Part shown: positions 36,901-48,858 of the stretch, piece after piece
Position numbering within the stretch: position 1 is the first letter of the stretch
How the letters are laid out: each line of letters starts with the position of its first letter
Source of the DNA: Mytilus galloprovincialis
Lineage: Eukaryota > Mollusca > Bivalvia > Mytilida > Mytilidae
Length of the DNA stretch: 64,000 bases
Direction: 5' to 3'
NCBI RefSeq assembly: GCF_965363235.1
Contig: NC_134850.1
Coordinates: 39,118,602-39,182,601 of the forward strand
Position numbers and translations under genes: made by a program
Notes under the pieces: generated by a model
Seen by the model: the letters and a program-made list of their open reading frames with translations, nothing else
Databases searched by the model: none
What the model was told of the DNA's origin: nothing

Positions 36901-38655
36901 GTATATTGTGTAAAATAATTTGAAAATTAAAAAAAACAAAAAAACAAACAAATTATTAAATAAATGCATCTTTTAAAAGTTTCAAACATAATTTACATGG
37001 GGTTCGTGTTGTTTATTCTTTAGTTTTCTATGTTGTGTCGTGTGTGCTGTTGTTTGTTTGACCTGATAATTTTTAGCCATGGCGTTGTCAGTTTGTTTTA
37101 GATTTATGAGTTTGACTGTCCCTTTGGTATCTTTCGTCCCTCTTTTAGAAAGTTACTTTAAAAAAGTTGACTTTTCTAAACAGTCTTCATTATGTCTATT
37201 GTTGAATTATTACTCTTTTTTTTGTCGATTCGCCCATATTCAAATATTTTTCTTCTCACTTTTCACTCTTTGAACGTCTATTTGAGAACTATGTAAAAGG
37301 ATCAATATACGAATCTAGCTGGTTTTTTCTCCATTGTTGAAGCATATGATAAACAGATCATAAGATGTCAATTTTGATATCGCATGTATTATCAGCCCTC
37401 GAGCCATGCGGCTCTTGTGCTAATATTGAACCTAGGGCTGATAATACATGCAATATGAAAAATGACATATATATCAATCAGTCAAAAATGATAAAACTAA
37501 GGTATTTGTTGAAAAAATACATATTGATATTTAAAATCGAATGTTATGAAGACCCTTTTTAGATTTAAAATGTATATGTTCATGAAAATGCTTTTGACGT
37601 TATTACAATGATTGCGTTATATATAAAATCTCACCAGGAACGGGTTAAATTTAAATGATGGTCCGTACCTTTTATTGATTTATAATTTATTTCATTCGAA
37701 ATTCAGTCTAATTATGCATTCATGTTTTTTGACTGCAAACATCATTGCATCAAGTTTGGACGATTTATCTTTCTACTTTTTACAATCAGTTGGTTTTCCA
37801 ATAGAGATATGGATTCTAATTTTGCACTCATCTGACTGATTTGTTTTTTCATCACAGGGAGCAGAATTCATTTGGAAGTAAATTGCAAATAATATATTCA
37901 AAGACAAAAAGACAAAATCCCCCTATCAAGTTTTTCAATTTAACTTTCTAACATATTGATGGTCCTGTCGCCCGATGTCCAAGAATTCATTTAGTGGTTA
38001 AATCTAATGTTATTCAATTATTCTGACATCATGACATAAATGGGATCAGCAGTAACCTACATCTCAGCTGATACGTTAGGTGAATGCATTTAAACACTAT
38101 ATAGATGAAACATTGATAACAGTCGTAAAATCTGCTCCGGTGTGGTTATTAAAAACAACTTAAACCGACACTGCACTGTTTATGTGTGGCAAATTACAAC
38201 AGATATATATTTTCGCACTGTTAAACCTTAAAATTAGTTGTGTTTAATCTCTCAATTTACGAATTTTGTCCTATTTCCTATCTTGACGTTTAGAACGCCC
38301 CTTTGGTGTATATTTAACTGAGTTGCATATGACGGGTGATGTATACAGCTTTATTACAAGATACGCTCATCCTGTAGCAGACCGGACTCATTCCTATGTG
38401 CATGCAATTTATTTAGTGTGCCCACAAGATTTTTATATTTAAATTGAAAAGGAGAAAATTGACGATCGGAACTCTACTGTGATTCTTTTTCAAATATTTC
38501 AATTGAAAATTTAAATCTTCAGTAATGAGTCTCACGTACAAACTCTTATTCTGGTACTTATGATAAATATTTCTTCAGGGTAGTATTAAATAAGAAAATA
38601 TTGACATACCTGGGACCATAAAAATAGCAAAAACTGCACACATTTTTGTTTCCAT
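25836..38655 (-). CDS. C-type-lectin-like single-pass receptor with long cytoplasmic tail
   Basis: Six - strand exons join in phase: 38610-38655 (ATG), 35904-36069, 30605-30873, 29627-29887, 28956-29042 and 25836-26608 (stop). The total is 1602 nt, or 533 residues. Residues 1-15 form a short hydrophobic signal (MCAVFAIFMV). Residues ~18-161 resemble a C-type lectin domain: CCNGEWGFQ, TWNDAKAICY, RFWFGL, LYWDDCR and SIACQEQNRFICVW. Residues 162-247 are cysteine-rich (CIYQTC, QCTTAC, LETCRA), perhaps PAN/apple-like. A Ser/Thr-rich stalk ends in ICECPC, then LTIDQKIEIMKRELRIDKTK, a juxtamembrane motif I recall from many bivalve membrane proteins. The membrane span is ~341-362 (GVFGLAILVLVPVCILLIDL). 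The 171-residue basic tail carries VVYKDI at Tyr469. No obvious calcium-site EPN/QPD is seen. A recognition or adhesion role at the cell surface is inferred; ligand unknown. An acceptor just before the ATG (TTGTTTCAG) suggests a separate 5' UTR exon. Confidence 0.8.
26829..27978. mobile_element. Inverted-repeat element with arrays of CGCTAAAGTGCGATGG
   Basis: The ends are inverted: TGTAGGACTCTAAAGTGCG starts at 26833 and its complement ends at 27974. Both ends are flanked by TATA, a possible 4-bp target duplication. The left end holds four units and the right end seven units of a CGCTAAAGTGCGATGG motif separated by 2-9 bp. The ~890-bp interior has no credible coding frame, so it appears non-autonomous. 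It sits in the last intron of the lectin-like receptor gene. Confidence 0.85.
29930..29972 (-). repeat. GCCAGACGCGCG repeat fragment
   Basis: The words AAAGATACCAAG and TACGCCAGACGCGCGTTT match 51615-51655. It is a ~40-bp fragment of the GAGCGTCACT family inside intron 3 of the receptor gene. Confidence 0.55.
30967..30995. repeat. 29-base T homopolymer
   Basis: An uninterrupted T run (A on the other strand) ~95 bp upstream, in gene orientation, of the receptor exon 30605-30873. In gene sense it is poly(A). It could be a retroposed poly(A) tail or slippage. Confidence 0.9.
31325..31440 (-). repeat. CAAATGGCAAAATCAAAAGC family, reverse copy
   Basis: The reverse complement contains the family's CCGAGGAAAATTC, AAAAGCTCAAACACATTTAA and ACAACTGTCATATTTC blocks. 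It lies in receptor intron 2. Confidence 0.65.
31681..32706. mobile_element. 1.03-kb inverted-repeat element with GTCCGGCTAGCCGGAC palindromes
   Basis: The left end reads GGCAGTTGCTATTTGTCCGG and the right end, reversed, GGAGTGGCTATTTGTCCGG. Similarity continues ~70 bp through a perfect 16-bp palindrome on each side (31695-31710 and 32677-32692) and a further TATTTGTCCG to AATGCGC. A 21-C run at 32158-32178 and no coding frame fill the interior. It is a non-autonomous DNA element candidate in receptor intron 2. The target duplication is unclear. Confidence 0.8.
32158..32178. repeat. 21-base C homopolymer
   Basis: An uninterrupted C run inside the 31681-32706 element. It is prone to slippage and assembly error. 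Confidence 0.9.
33113..33249. mobile_element. 137-bp foldback element
   Basis: The arms run from ACTTACTGACTGGATAT to its near complement at 33249 (CCAGTCAATAAGT). Both arms carry GGAATAGT, and a GGACAATAGTTAGTCCTCGG-like unit is repeated in the centre. I recognise similar hairpins from bivalve DNA. It is in receptor intron 2. Confidence 0.75.
33950..34055 (+). repeat. CTCATTGGCA family, diverged copy
   Basis: AGATGTGGTATTATTGCCAA, GAGTCAACTCTCC and CGTACGGCCTTCAACA match the block order of 44075-44215 and 57110-57245. It is in receptor intron 2. Confidence 0.65.
36990..37150 (+). repeat. Interspersed repeat ending GTCCCTTTGGTATCTTTCGT
   Basis: The block ends with TGACTGTCCCTTTGGTATCTT; a fragment with the same end words occurs at 33518-33545. 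The open frame across it (from 37079) is repeat-derived. It is in receptor intron 1. Confidence 0.6.
37366..37470. mobile_element. ~105-bp foldback element, ATTATCAGCCCT stem
   Basis: TATCGCATGTATTATCAGCCCT (ending 37399) pairs with AGGGCTGATAATACATGCAAT (starting near 37434); weaker pairing extends outward to ~37 bp per arm. The loop is ~35 nt and includes GAGCCATGCGGCTC, itself a small hairpin. Confidence 0.8.
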
Positions 38656-39384
38656 TATTATCTGAAACAATTAAAAAAAAAACATTTAAGATTAATGTTA
38701 TTTTGCCTTTTCTGCATGATCAGGGACAGTCGCATACATATGGAGACAAAGAATCATTACCAGACATGTATGAGACTTCCGTCACATCACATCATATGGA
38801 AACTGGAAGCAAAAATTGGTCTTAACATATAATATCTCAAGCGACACAAAGCCACTCAAAATTTATACTTTTGAATCAGTTTAGAGTATTAAAACCGACA
38901 AGAGAAAAGTGGTAAATGCATAGTTTTTGTGTGGCTCAAATGCACTTAAGTGTACGCTAGCTTTCTATAGTCATCAATTTACTCAATATCTACAAACTGT
39001 ATACGGTTCTGACATTGATGCTGATGTTTTGTTAATGCAATATTGAAATATTGTGAATATGTTTTATTAAGGAACGACTTCACTAGAATTAAATTTATAA
39101 ATCTTTGAAGTTAGCCCCATGGGTTCGAATAACTCATTATGCGGTATTTGGTTATCGTTGAAGACCGAACAATTCTTATGTTTGTTTGCTTCTTTAATCA
39201 TTAATGTTTAATGAATTGTTTTCTAATCAACAATCTTACTTTTTATCAATATAACTGCAAGTAAACTGAATAAAAAGCGCGTTACACATTAAAAGATAGA
39301 CTGGAATATGAATAACTGGCAAATGATTAAGAAGACAAAATGTCAATTAAAACATATTTTTGGGGGCAAATAGTTCTTCATATA

Positions 39385-39600
39385 TTTAGTCTCTGGCCTT
39401 TGTTAGTCTTGAATGATTTTTTTTCTTTTTAAATATATTTCGGAGATGAGTATGATTTCCATTATAACTGAAATAGTACACTTTTTTGGTTAGGAGCCAG
39501 CTGTAGAACTCCTCCGGGTGCGGGATTTTCCTGCTGTTTTCTGCTTTTTGGTCGGGTTGTTGTCTCTTTGACACATTCCCCATTTCCATTCTTAATCTAA
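39385..39600 (+). mobile_element. Truncated 3' tail of the Penelope-like element
   Basis: It contains CTCTGGCCTTTGTTAGTCTT, CCTCCGGGTGCGGGA, TTTTGGTCGGGTTGTTGTCT and CACATTCCCCATTTCCATTC, all present at 51165-51404, with a diverged middle. Confidence 0.8.
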
Positions 39601-40429
39601 TATACAATATTTGCAGTCATCTTGTAATGTTTTCAGTTATGAAAAACAATCATGATATAATCGCCACAGAGTATTCAGAAAGAATTTATAATACATTTTA
39701 TCTTAAATTACCTACACTTCAAAGTGAAATGATTGGAGAAACAAATGTCAATACAATATGATCAGATTGAACTATTACTTCCTGGTTTTCTTCTAATACG
39801 ATAAAGGGATTAGTTGAAGTCTCTGTAAGATTTCTGAAAATATCGGATGGTTTAAAAAGATTTTTTTTTCATATATCAGGAAATACGAAAATCGTTAGAC
39901 TTTTCTTTTGTTTAGTATATTAAGGAAATCGTAAGATCTCATAAAATTTGACGACGTTTTGCACACATCTTAATCGATGACTATTTAGAATTTCTATTTG
40001 ATCATGTTTTACAAGTAATGGCATTCTTTTTTAATCCATCCACATCTTGTTATGTTCTATATCGATTACATAATGCATCAACCACATAAGCTTAAATTAA
40101 ACAAATGTAATAATATAAGCTACGTACTAACACAAAAAAGTACACCATTCATTATACTTTTGTTGATATATTTAGTTTTATTCATTCTTGTAATCTAAAT
40201 TGAACTTATGTAATATGTATGAATAAGAAGTGACTTCTCAGTCAAGAAATGAAATCTTGAAAAATATATTTGCTCGTCGACTTAAAACAATTGAATACAT
40301 TATATTTTATATTCAGAGGTAGAATAAAGATAAGAAGATATTCTTCAATAAGTAGAAAGTACATTGAACAATGAAATAAATAGGGAACATTACTTTTCTA
40401 TTCTTGGAATAAATTACTTGAACTGTGTT

Positions 40430-40575
40430 AGCAAAACGTTTTGGAATTTTTGGTCCTCAATGCTCTTCAATTTCGTACTTTATTTGACCATTTGACCATT
40501 TTTTATTTGAGCGTCACTGCTGAGACTTTTGTAGAAGAAAAACGTCTCTGATGCAAGTACAAAATTTCAATACTC
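40430..40575 (+). repeat. GAGCGTCACT family copy
   Basis: It contains TCAATGCTCTTCAATTT, GAGCGTCACTGCTGAGAC, TTTTGTAGAAGAAAAACG. The block order matches 24500-24635. Confidence 0.65.
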
Positions 40576-41049
40576 GTATATTATATATGATGAGTTTAAT
40601 TATATGGCTGAATACTGATCATCACACCCGTATCAACCCGAGACACTAATAAAATCCTATGAGTGTGTGTTCTTTGGATGCTTACATTTTACTTCTAAAA
40701 AAAATGTTTTCCTCGAAAGCCAATAAATAAATTGAAAAGGTGTTATTTCCGTTTATAGGTGTTATAGTAAAACAGACTTTATTTATTAAGAGGAATGTTG
40801 TTAAAGTTGTTAACTCGAAAAATATCTGTTTGCACCTTTAAAACGTTTTTGTTCAATAAAAATCATATTGAAGTTGAACGAGAACTTATAAGTACATGAG
40901 ATTGATATTTTTATAGATAAACAAGTTGCATTGGAAGATTTGAAATTAAATTACCTTTAAGTGAGTTTTGATTTTTTTTTTACCTTCATGTAAGCTAAAA
41001 CTGTCACATAAGAATACTTGATAATTCCTTTTATCATTTCATATATATA

Positions 41050-41155
41050 AAATTGAGAATGGAAATGGGGAATATGCCAAAGAGACAACAACCCGACCAT
41101 AGAGCAAACAACAGCGGAAGGTCACCAACAGGTCTTCAATGCAACGAGAAATGTT
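41050..41155 (-). mobile_element. Truncated 3' tail of the Penelope-like element
   Basis: In reverse complement it matches the last ~105 bp of the element: AATTGAGAATGGAAATGGGG, AGAGACAACAACCCGACCA, GGTCACCAACAGGTCTTCAA. It breaks off inside the GCGAGAAAT block. Confidence 0.8.
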
Positions 41156-41809
41156 CATTTGAACATTATCCAATATCCGTTACAGTTACCTGAATGAAAC
41201 AGGTTTTTAAAAATAACTTCGTGTTCAAAATTGTTCCTGCGTAAAAGCAACACAAGACAAGTCATAGAATAAATAATGATATTTTTATCAGTATTACTAT
41301 GCTGTATATATAGTTTTTAAGGCAAGCAAATATGCAAAATTGTATGTATTTCAATAATGTCTGTCCCGGAAGTGAAAGCGTAGAGGCAGTGCAATAAAAC
41401 AATGCCCTCGGGAAATTTAAATTGTCTTTAGTTGACTAATCTTCATATATCCCTTAAACAAAAAAAAACTATGTTATAATACTTTTCAATTTATGAACTC
41501 ATGAAATATATATTTTGCATTTAACGTACAAAATTACGTTATAGTTCAACAAAGAATTTTATTTTGTATTTCGTGTTATTTCTAAATTAGTCAGTGGATT
41601 ATTGATGAAAAATCAGGTTTCTGTTGCAACAAGTGGAACAGGGTTGCTTACCTCTCCAATGCCCTTGAGTTTTTCCCCAAGGGTTCGGTTGATGGTTTTT
41701 TGGTTCGTCGTTTGCATTCTTTAGTAATCTGTGAACTTGTGATTTTCGATCGAGTTATTGTCTGTTAGTGTTTAATATAAAGTCATGGTTTAATATAAAG
41801 TCAGACTCC

Positions 41810-41915
41810 GTGTTGAAGGCCGTACCTTGACCTATGATGGTTTACTTTTATAAGTTGTTATTTGGATGGAGAGTTGTCTCATTGGTACTCACACCACATC
41901 TTACTATATCTATTA
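41810..41915 (-). repeat. CTCATTGGCA family copy
   Basis: It contains TTGAAGGCCGTACCTTGACC, TGGTTTACTTTTATAAGTTG and GGAGAGTTGTCTCATTGG. A short direct duplication (TTTAATATAAAGTCA, twice at ~41770-41800) adjoins it. Confidence 0.7.
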
Positions 41916-42639
41916 TGTCTGTTTTACGTCTGGACTTATATGGTTGCATCCTTTCATTATCTTCTACCCTTTTTCATTTTATCAATTTTACACTTGTATT
42001 GATATTTTCATGATAAACTTGTAGTACTATATATGACTAAAACTTATGAAATAAAAATTATTTGTAAAGGAAATAGGATTTTTGTTAATTTCAAGAGTCA
42101 ATGTAAAGTAACTTTGCCTTGATATTACCGACTTATAAATTCCTCTTGCCGAAAAGAACTACAACCTGTAGTATTTAAGAGTAGAGGGCAATTTGCCCTC
42201 GATCTTCTGTTAAAAAACCTAAAGATACAAAAAGACCCAAAATTCAAAGGCTCAAGAGAATCTGACAAAATAAAAAAGGAAAAGCGACGACAACCAAACA
42301 ACATTAAAACTACAACTATAAAAAAAACTTAAGTCTTACAAACAATAACCCCGTCAAATCAATTCACAAAACAATCTCAGGGTATCAAAATATTGCCAAA
42401 TCATGTTTTACTTAATAGGATTGTTATATAAATCTCAGTAAATAAATCATACATAATTGTGTTGGCGCACATACAGTATGCATATTTCTGATCACTCTTA
42501 TCAAAATCAACAAAACATTGCATCACAACTCTGTATAATTCTAAACCCCAGTTGCATAAGAGATTAAAAAAATTGCAGGACTGGAGGTCTCATGAAGAAA
42601 TCACAAAAAAAACTACTACATATTGCACCAGTATCAAGT

Positions 42640-42780
42640 ACAAACATACTCATCATAGATACCAGTTGAACACTCGATACGTCAAACAAGTGTTTTGTCT
42701 ACAGCAGACTCATCAGTGATGCTCTAAGTATAAAAAAATAAATAAAGAACAAAGAAAGTTGAAGAGCACTGAGGACCTTG
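42640..42780 (-). repeat. GAGCGTCACT family, reverse copy
   Basis: CATCATAGATACCAGTTGAA, CAGACTCATCAGTGATGCTC and GAAGAGCACTGAGGACC follow the reverse block order of 40430-40575. Confidence 0.6.
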
Positions 42781-43479
42781 ATTTATGTGTCATTTATAGG
42801 TTGTTAAATGTAATACTTGTTTTTAAGAAGAAGTTTGGTTTTGATGATTATAGATGAAACAATTTTTATATCCTGATTTCGTCCAGGTATTATGCACTAA
42901 GATTTTCGTTACTAACAAAACGAAAGATTCAAAATACAATATTCGATAAATCTTAAATTGCAAATTAAACTAATAAATGAATTCAGTCAAAGAAAGCGTG
43001 TTACTTAATGAAATGTCAATTAGACTATTCATTCCTATAAACTGTAATCAGACGATCATTACATGCAAATCTTTGAATAAGCCGTTATAAATCGATGGAA
43101 AAGTTAGAAATGAAAAGATGGAATAATATAGTTATCAAAGTAATTTTACGCTGTTCACAGTTCCATTGCTTCAGACATGTAGCAGGCTGTTGATATAAAA
43201 AGTCTGATACATTGCACTAGTATATAGACATAGGCATGACATAATGGGTCTTAAAAACTGATTTAGGGGTGTAATATGTACATCTTAGTAGGAAATGCTA
43301 AGATAACGAAACAGCAAAAGGTATCTCATTATAATTGCGATATGTTTTTTTTTGGTCATAACCCTATGTGATTTGAATAATTTACTTTTTAAAACTGATT
43401 TTGGCAGTTGTTATTTAAAAATAGTCCGTTTATATGAATGTTTGCGTTTGTTTTTGTAGCAGTTCAGTGTTTCTGTTGT

Positions 43480-43600
43480 ATGTTGTTTTCATCTTACATT
43501 TGATGTGCATCCCACAGTTTTGGTTGGTGACCCGGATTTGTTTCAGTTTAATCGATTTATGACTATTGAACAGCTGTAAACTACTATTGCCTTTATTTGG
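43480..43600 (+). repeat. Foldback-repeat fragment (one arm)
   Basis: CCCACAGTTTTGGTTGGTGA, CCCGGATTTGTTTCAG, TCGATTTATGACTATTGAAC, TACTATTGCCTTTATTTGG match 51950-52085. Confidence 0.65.
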
Positions 43601-44074
43601 CTATATGACGAATGATGACGATGATGGATTGATGCTTAAAGTTTATTGAAAACTATAGCATGGATAACAGGACGTCTATGATGAAAATATTAATGCGACT
43701 TTGAACAATTATGGCTAGTTGATTTGTAACAAAGATAGTTCAAAAGGCAATATAAGTAAGAGAAGACTCTTCTTCCTGCACCAAATAACGTGAATGCAAG
43801 CAGACCACTCTTGGTGACTCATAAATTATCAAGAGACGCACATGAAGTAGCAAACATCAGTTTTTAAAAATTTTGTCTTGAGTCTTGCAAAAGCAAAACC
43901 AAACAAAACAAATTTATAACTGCATAAAATGAATAAAAGACTTTTAACTTGATACGTCCTGAACGAAATTCTGTATTTACCTTCATCAAGAAAACTTGAG
44001 AGCCAAATGCTATGGTTAATGGAACACATGAACAGCTTTATGAACAAAAGGGACCTAAAATAATAGATAATAGA

Positions 44075-44215
44075 TATCGAAAGTTGTGGTATGAGTGCCA
44101 ATGAGACAACTCTCTCACTCAAGTCACATTTGTATAGGTAAACCATTATAGGTCAAAGTACGGTCTTCAACACGTAGCCTTGGCTCACACCGAACAGCAA
44201 CCTATTATATATATT
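44075..44215 (+). repeat. CTCATTGGCA family copy, forward
   Basis: TGTGGTATGAGTGCCAATGA, GACAACTCTCTCACTCAAGT, ACCATTATAGGTCAAAGTAC and CACACCGAACAGCAACCTAT: a near-complete example of the family. Confidence 0.75.
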
Positions 44216-44344
44216 AAATCCATTTAAGGTCAACTTTATCTGAGGACGTTGGAACCTGGTTTATTATAATTCCTGAATATACACAAGGAAGATTTGAGAA
44301 AGGTAGTTATTACAGAAGCACTTATTACTGAAAAAGTAAAATTA

Positions 44345-44530
44345 CAAAAATACTTAACACCGAGGAAAATTCAAAACGGATAGCCCCTTCTCAAATGGCA
44401 AAATCAAAAGCTTAAACACATCAAAAAAATGAATAACAACTGTCATATTCCTGACATGATACAGGTATTTTTTTGTAGAAATGATAGATTATAACTGGTT
44501 TTATAGGTAGCTAAACCGCTAACTTGTATA
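44345..44530 (+). repeat. CAAATGGCAAAATCAAAAGC family copy
   Basis: CACCGAGGAAAATTCAAAAC, TCTCAAATGGCAAAATCAAA, ACAACTGTCATATTCCTGAC and TTTTATAGGTAGCTAAACCG follow the block order of 21668-21865. Confidence 0.75.
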
Positions 44531-47500
44531 ACAGTTGCATACAATTCCATTATATTGACAACGATTTGTGAAAAAAAAAACCAGACACAATAGGTAAAAA
44601 ATGTCAATAAAAGGGGTACAGTAGTCAACATTGTGTCATCATCTTAATCACTTACAAACAAACAAATATATTAACAAACATTAGCCATGGCAAAATAACC
44701 CAATGACGGAATGTATAAGTACAGAGCTACGTCATATGTAATAAAGAAACACAAAAAGTCAATTAGACAAAGCATATTACAAATGTATTAGCAAAAACGA
44801 AAATCAAGAATACAAAAATTATCATAGAACAATAACACAATAACGGGATGTATTAGTACAGAACCATGTCAAATGAATATCCCCAAAACAGACTAGACAG
44901 TAAAAGTAATAGAAATAAAGATAAATAAAAGAATATGATATGCGTTAAAAAGATAACAAACAACGTCAGTACCCAAATGCTATACTTCAAGACCATTGTG
45001 TATTATTTGTGAAGTTAATACCGAATATTTATTAACAAGGTCTTGTCAACTTCAGATGAACAATTAGAAGAAAGAAAAAAAAAACAAGACGTTCGTTGAC
45101 ATACACCTAGTTCATCAAGTTTCTGGTCAGACATATAATTGAGGCGGATTTTAAGCTGATGATACCCTCGGAGCTTATAGTCAAATAGCAAACTTTTTAT
45201 CAAGTCTGACATATTGTAATATCAAAGAATAAATATATGCATAATAAATCTAAAAATCTAATACAGAGCTTTTATCCTACGTTTTTTCATCCTTTATCAA
45301 TAGCCCCTCAGTTTACCTGTACTCTTGTATTGAATTATATTTTTTAAAAACAATGTTTTCATTCTTTTATAGTAATTTAAAAAGAAATAATCTTGAAACC
45401 AACGTGTCTTATTATCCTGATCCTTTTAAGACTGAGGAAATTAAACATCCGTTGCATTCGAAAGACATATTCATACAGGGACAAGCTGCCCTCTTTCAAA
45501 AGTAAAAAGAATGTTGCAAGATATCTACAATGTCTTCATATAAGCATAATAAAATTTATGCAATTGATTTAAATATTCTTTGTGTAAAACAAAACTACTA
45601 TTCTTTAATCCTTTTCAAAGCAGTGTGATTACAATAGACGTGACATAATACGAAGAAACGTGCCAAGAAACATTGCAAAGAATAGATTAAGCAAATGTAC
45701 TACAAGACAAAATACGATAAGGATCAACAGGTTCAAGATGTATTGTGTATATGTGTCAATTTATTCAAATATTTTATAAAGCCTTGCCGCATACCTATTT
45801 GCCCACAAAATAGTTTAAAGTAGTCATTTATTCATTAAGTTAAATATGTCAACATCATAGTGACATCACACGTAACCTTTCTTCCCTAAAGTTTCCAGAA
45901 AACTTTATCATGCTAATTTACCAATAATATTAACATACTCTTAAAGGCTTTGATAATTTTATTTTAGTACTATCTTCAGGGCTAATAATGACTCTTATCG
46001 TACATTCTTTTTTCTGTTCAAATCATTTGTCCAGGTTTATCCCAATTTCTTTTTTGATTCAAAGCAATCATCAATTATTCGCAAATAGTGAAAGTAATTA
46101 CTTTTATGATATCTTTTCAGAAAATGAAATGTATTGTTCTTATTTCATTTCCTGTACAATAATTATCTCTTTTTTATTTGTATGAAATATATTTTATACA
46201 TATAAAAACTATAAAAATGTACTGTTTTTGCTGAACCAATTAGATGAACAGAACGCATCACAAAACAAAGGGTAACCTTGACTGCTTAATATTCTTGTTA
46301 TCAATATTGATTAAACATTAAACTTATTTGTGTCCGAATAGCAGATATTATTATTGTCTCAAAACAATATATGAGCCAAATTTCAGAGATAAATATGCAA
46401 ACAATGTACTGTAAATTATATTAGAACACTAAACAGATGTTTGTTGAGCTTGATTTGCAATAACCTTCAATTATATTTCTTATACATTTATAAACCTGCA
46501 AATGTATGGTTATGGTCTGTTTTTTTTTTTCTTTTTATCTCAATTTAAACACAGATATTTTTTTTTTTAAATATTTACAAATAAAACTGTAGTACAAGAA
46601 TGCCTTGATCAAATATTAAGAATTTTAGGCTTACAATTGAGTACTTCAATCATGCGTTTTATATTTTTGAAACACATTATTGACTTTCCATTCAAAATTG
46701 TAACTACACCAAATCAAAAACTGAAGATAACTGAAAACTCAAAATTATAATAGAAAATGTTATGCTAAATCTTGCATCTATGTCTGATATAAAAAGAAGT
46801 CATATAGGTTTTGATTGATTTATGAGTTTTGATATAATAGTCACCAGAAAACATCTGACAGTGTTGTATATGTCAGCACACGGATAGTACCTACGTCGAC
46901 GAGACGAATAGACCATCAGTTAATATGTTAATAGCTTCATGTATATATTAAGAGGATTCCATTATACTTGCCTTCTGATATAAGCGATCGCCAATTGACT
47001 ATTATTATTTTTTAAGTCATTACTAAACGCAATTATCTTTTCAAGTATCTACTTGTATGCAACATTTTAAAAAATCAACATACCTCCTCCCCCTTTTCCA
47101 AACCCCCCAACCCAATTGTTACATTATATATTACATTTATTGAACAATCTAAAGAAAAAAATCAGACAAGGCTGTGAGTGCAGCAAAGAATGAAGTCATA
47201 TTCAATATGAAAATAAACATCCTCTATTTATGTATTTTTTTTACATAAATTTCTTGACGATAGTAATTTTTTTATTTTTGCGTTATTTTTTTTTTTTACT
47301 TGTCGTTTATAACCGATTCAGGATTCAGGATATTTAAGCTCTTAAACTGCAATATTCTGCAAATTAAAACTCTGTTTCCAAGGAAAAAATCGGTTGCTAT
47401 GGTGATAAAACTAAAGAAAATCCCACGCATTTTTATATTTAATTTGGTAGAGAAGTATCCAAACTTCATAACTACAGTGCTAACTATTCTATACACATTT

Positions 47501-47784
47501 GCACTTTTCTGAAAAACACCAGAGAAAATTTGATAATTTCACAAAAATCCCAATTTCAGAAAAGTTGAAAATATGCATTTTTTCACAAAATTTTTCAAAA
47601 AATTTACAAATTTGGTTGACATGCAAGCTTCACTAAAATGAAGCTAAAACCAAGTTCTATCAATGTTACATATGAACATTAATGACAAATGCATGATTCT
47701 ATTCATAATCAGGCTCTGAGTGTGGATATTTAGCTGATTTTTGAAAGATTTTACCACGCTTAACAACCAAAAAATAGTATGTCC

Positions 47785-47798
47785 GTTACCATGGCAAC
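47785..47798. promoter_or_regulatory. Perfect X-box-like site GTTACCATGGCAAC
   Basis: It fits the published RFX-family consensus (GTNRCC, 0-3 N, RGYAAC). A weaker match, GTTGCTATGGTGAT, lies at 47393-47406. No neighbouring promoter or gene is visible, and the surrounding ~700 bp may be a repeat, so regulatory use is speculative. Confidence 0.3.
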
Positions 47799-48858
47799 CA
47801 CTCATATTTTCCCACTTAAAATTATTTTTTGAGCAGTATTCATTTACTGCTTCTACTAGGCCAATTATAGATAAAATCTGAAACCTTCATGTATCGCATT
47901 CTGTCTGGTTCTTACAAAGAGATGTACATAAATGCCAAGAATATATAGGAACCGAAACAGTTTTGAAGCTAAATGATCAAATGGACCTACACATTATATC
48001 AAGCAAAACTGCCAACCAATCAAAACTCAATCATTAATACGTTGTTATATTTCCTTAATGAAATAAAAATCTTTATCCGATTGATATTCAGATGAGATTT
48101 TAAAGTTCTTCAACTCGCTTGGTTTGATGTAATCTTAAAAGTAATGATCCTTTTCGAAGATAAATAAAACAAGGATATTGTTCTGCCTTCAAAAATTCAC
48201 ATCAAAATAATAATAACATGTAAATAATCATAATAGAACAGATTCAAACATTAATTAACTGTTAAAATTAAAAGCTTCTGAAAAAATATGAAAATGATTC
48301 TAAAGCAGCATGAAAAATCCAGCTTAAGTAAATTACATGTGCTTGATGACATTTGCAAGCAGTCACCAGTTGTCTGGAAGTGTTGTACAAATTGAAAATA
48401 TACCTAGATGTATCTTCAACACAATTAAATATACCTCCATTGCATATATTAAACTATATGTCTGTTATAACAGCACACCAATATGATTGGTTATAATACA
48501 CATTAAGAAATATAAATGGACTTTTTGTGACAGTAATTACTTCTTAATTATCGTATTTCGCAATATAAAACAGTAACAAAATGTAAATATTTGCATAGTT
48601 CGTTAACAAAGAGAATATAGCTTGTGTTCTTTTAACTAATGTTTATTTTTGATGAGCGTACTTGAAATGCCAATATTATTCTAAAGGTTCATACAGGTAC
48701 CAGGATACTTTAATGTCAATCTGTCTTTTTACTTAAACATGCCAATAAAATAATGACAAATATATGAATAGAAAAATGGCTTATCCTAATACTTAATTTT
48801 TACCAGTATTTTTGAAATGAGTTAGTAATCAAACTTTCTTTGCCCCAAACTTTTATAA

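Larger units (their letters stand above)
38656..48858. other. Gene-poor 10-kb stretch with scattered repeats
   Basis: The start presumably includes the 5' UTR exon and promoter of the receptor gene, not locatable by eye. Beyond the repeats listed separately (39385, 40430, 41050, 41810, 42640, 43480, 44075, 44345) I recognise no exon, tRNA or structured RNA. Frames such as 43829-44146 and 45988-46185 are low-complexity and unlike known proteins. Confidence 0.45.

Noticed and set aside
43829..44146. 105-codon - strand frame
   Set aside because: It overlaps the CTCATTGGCA repeat at its start and has no recognisable features.
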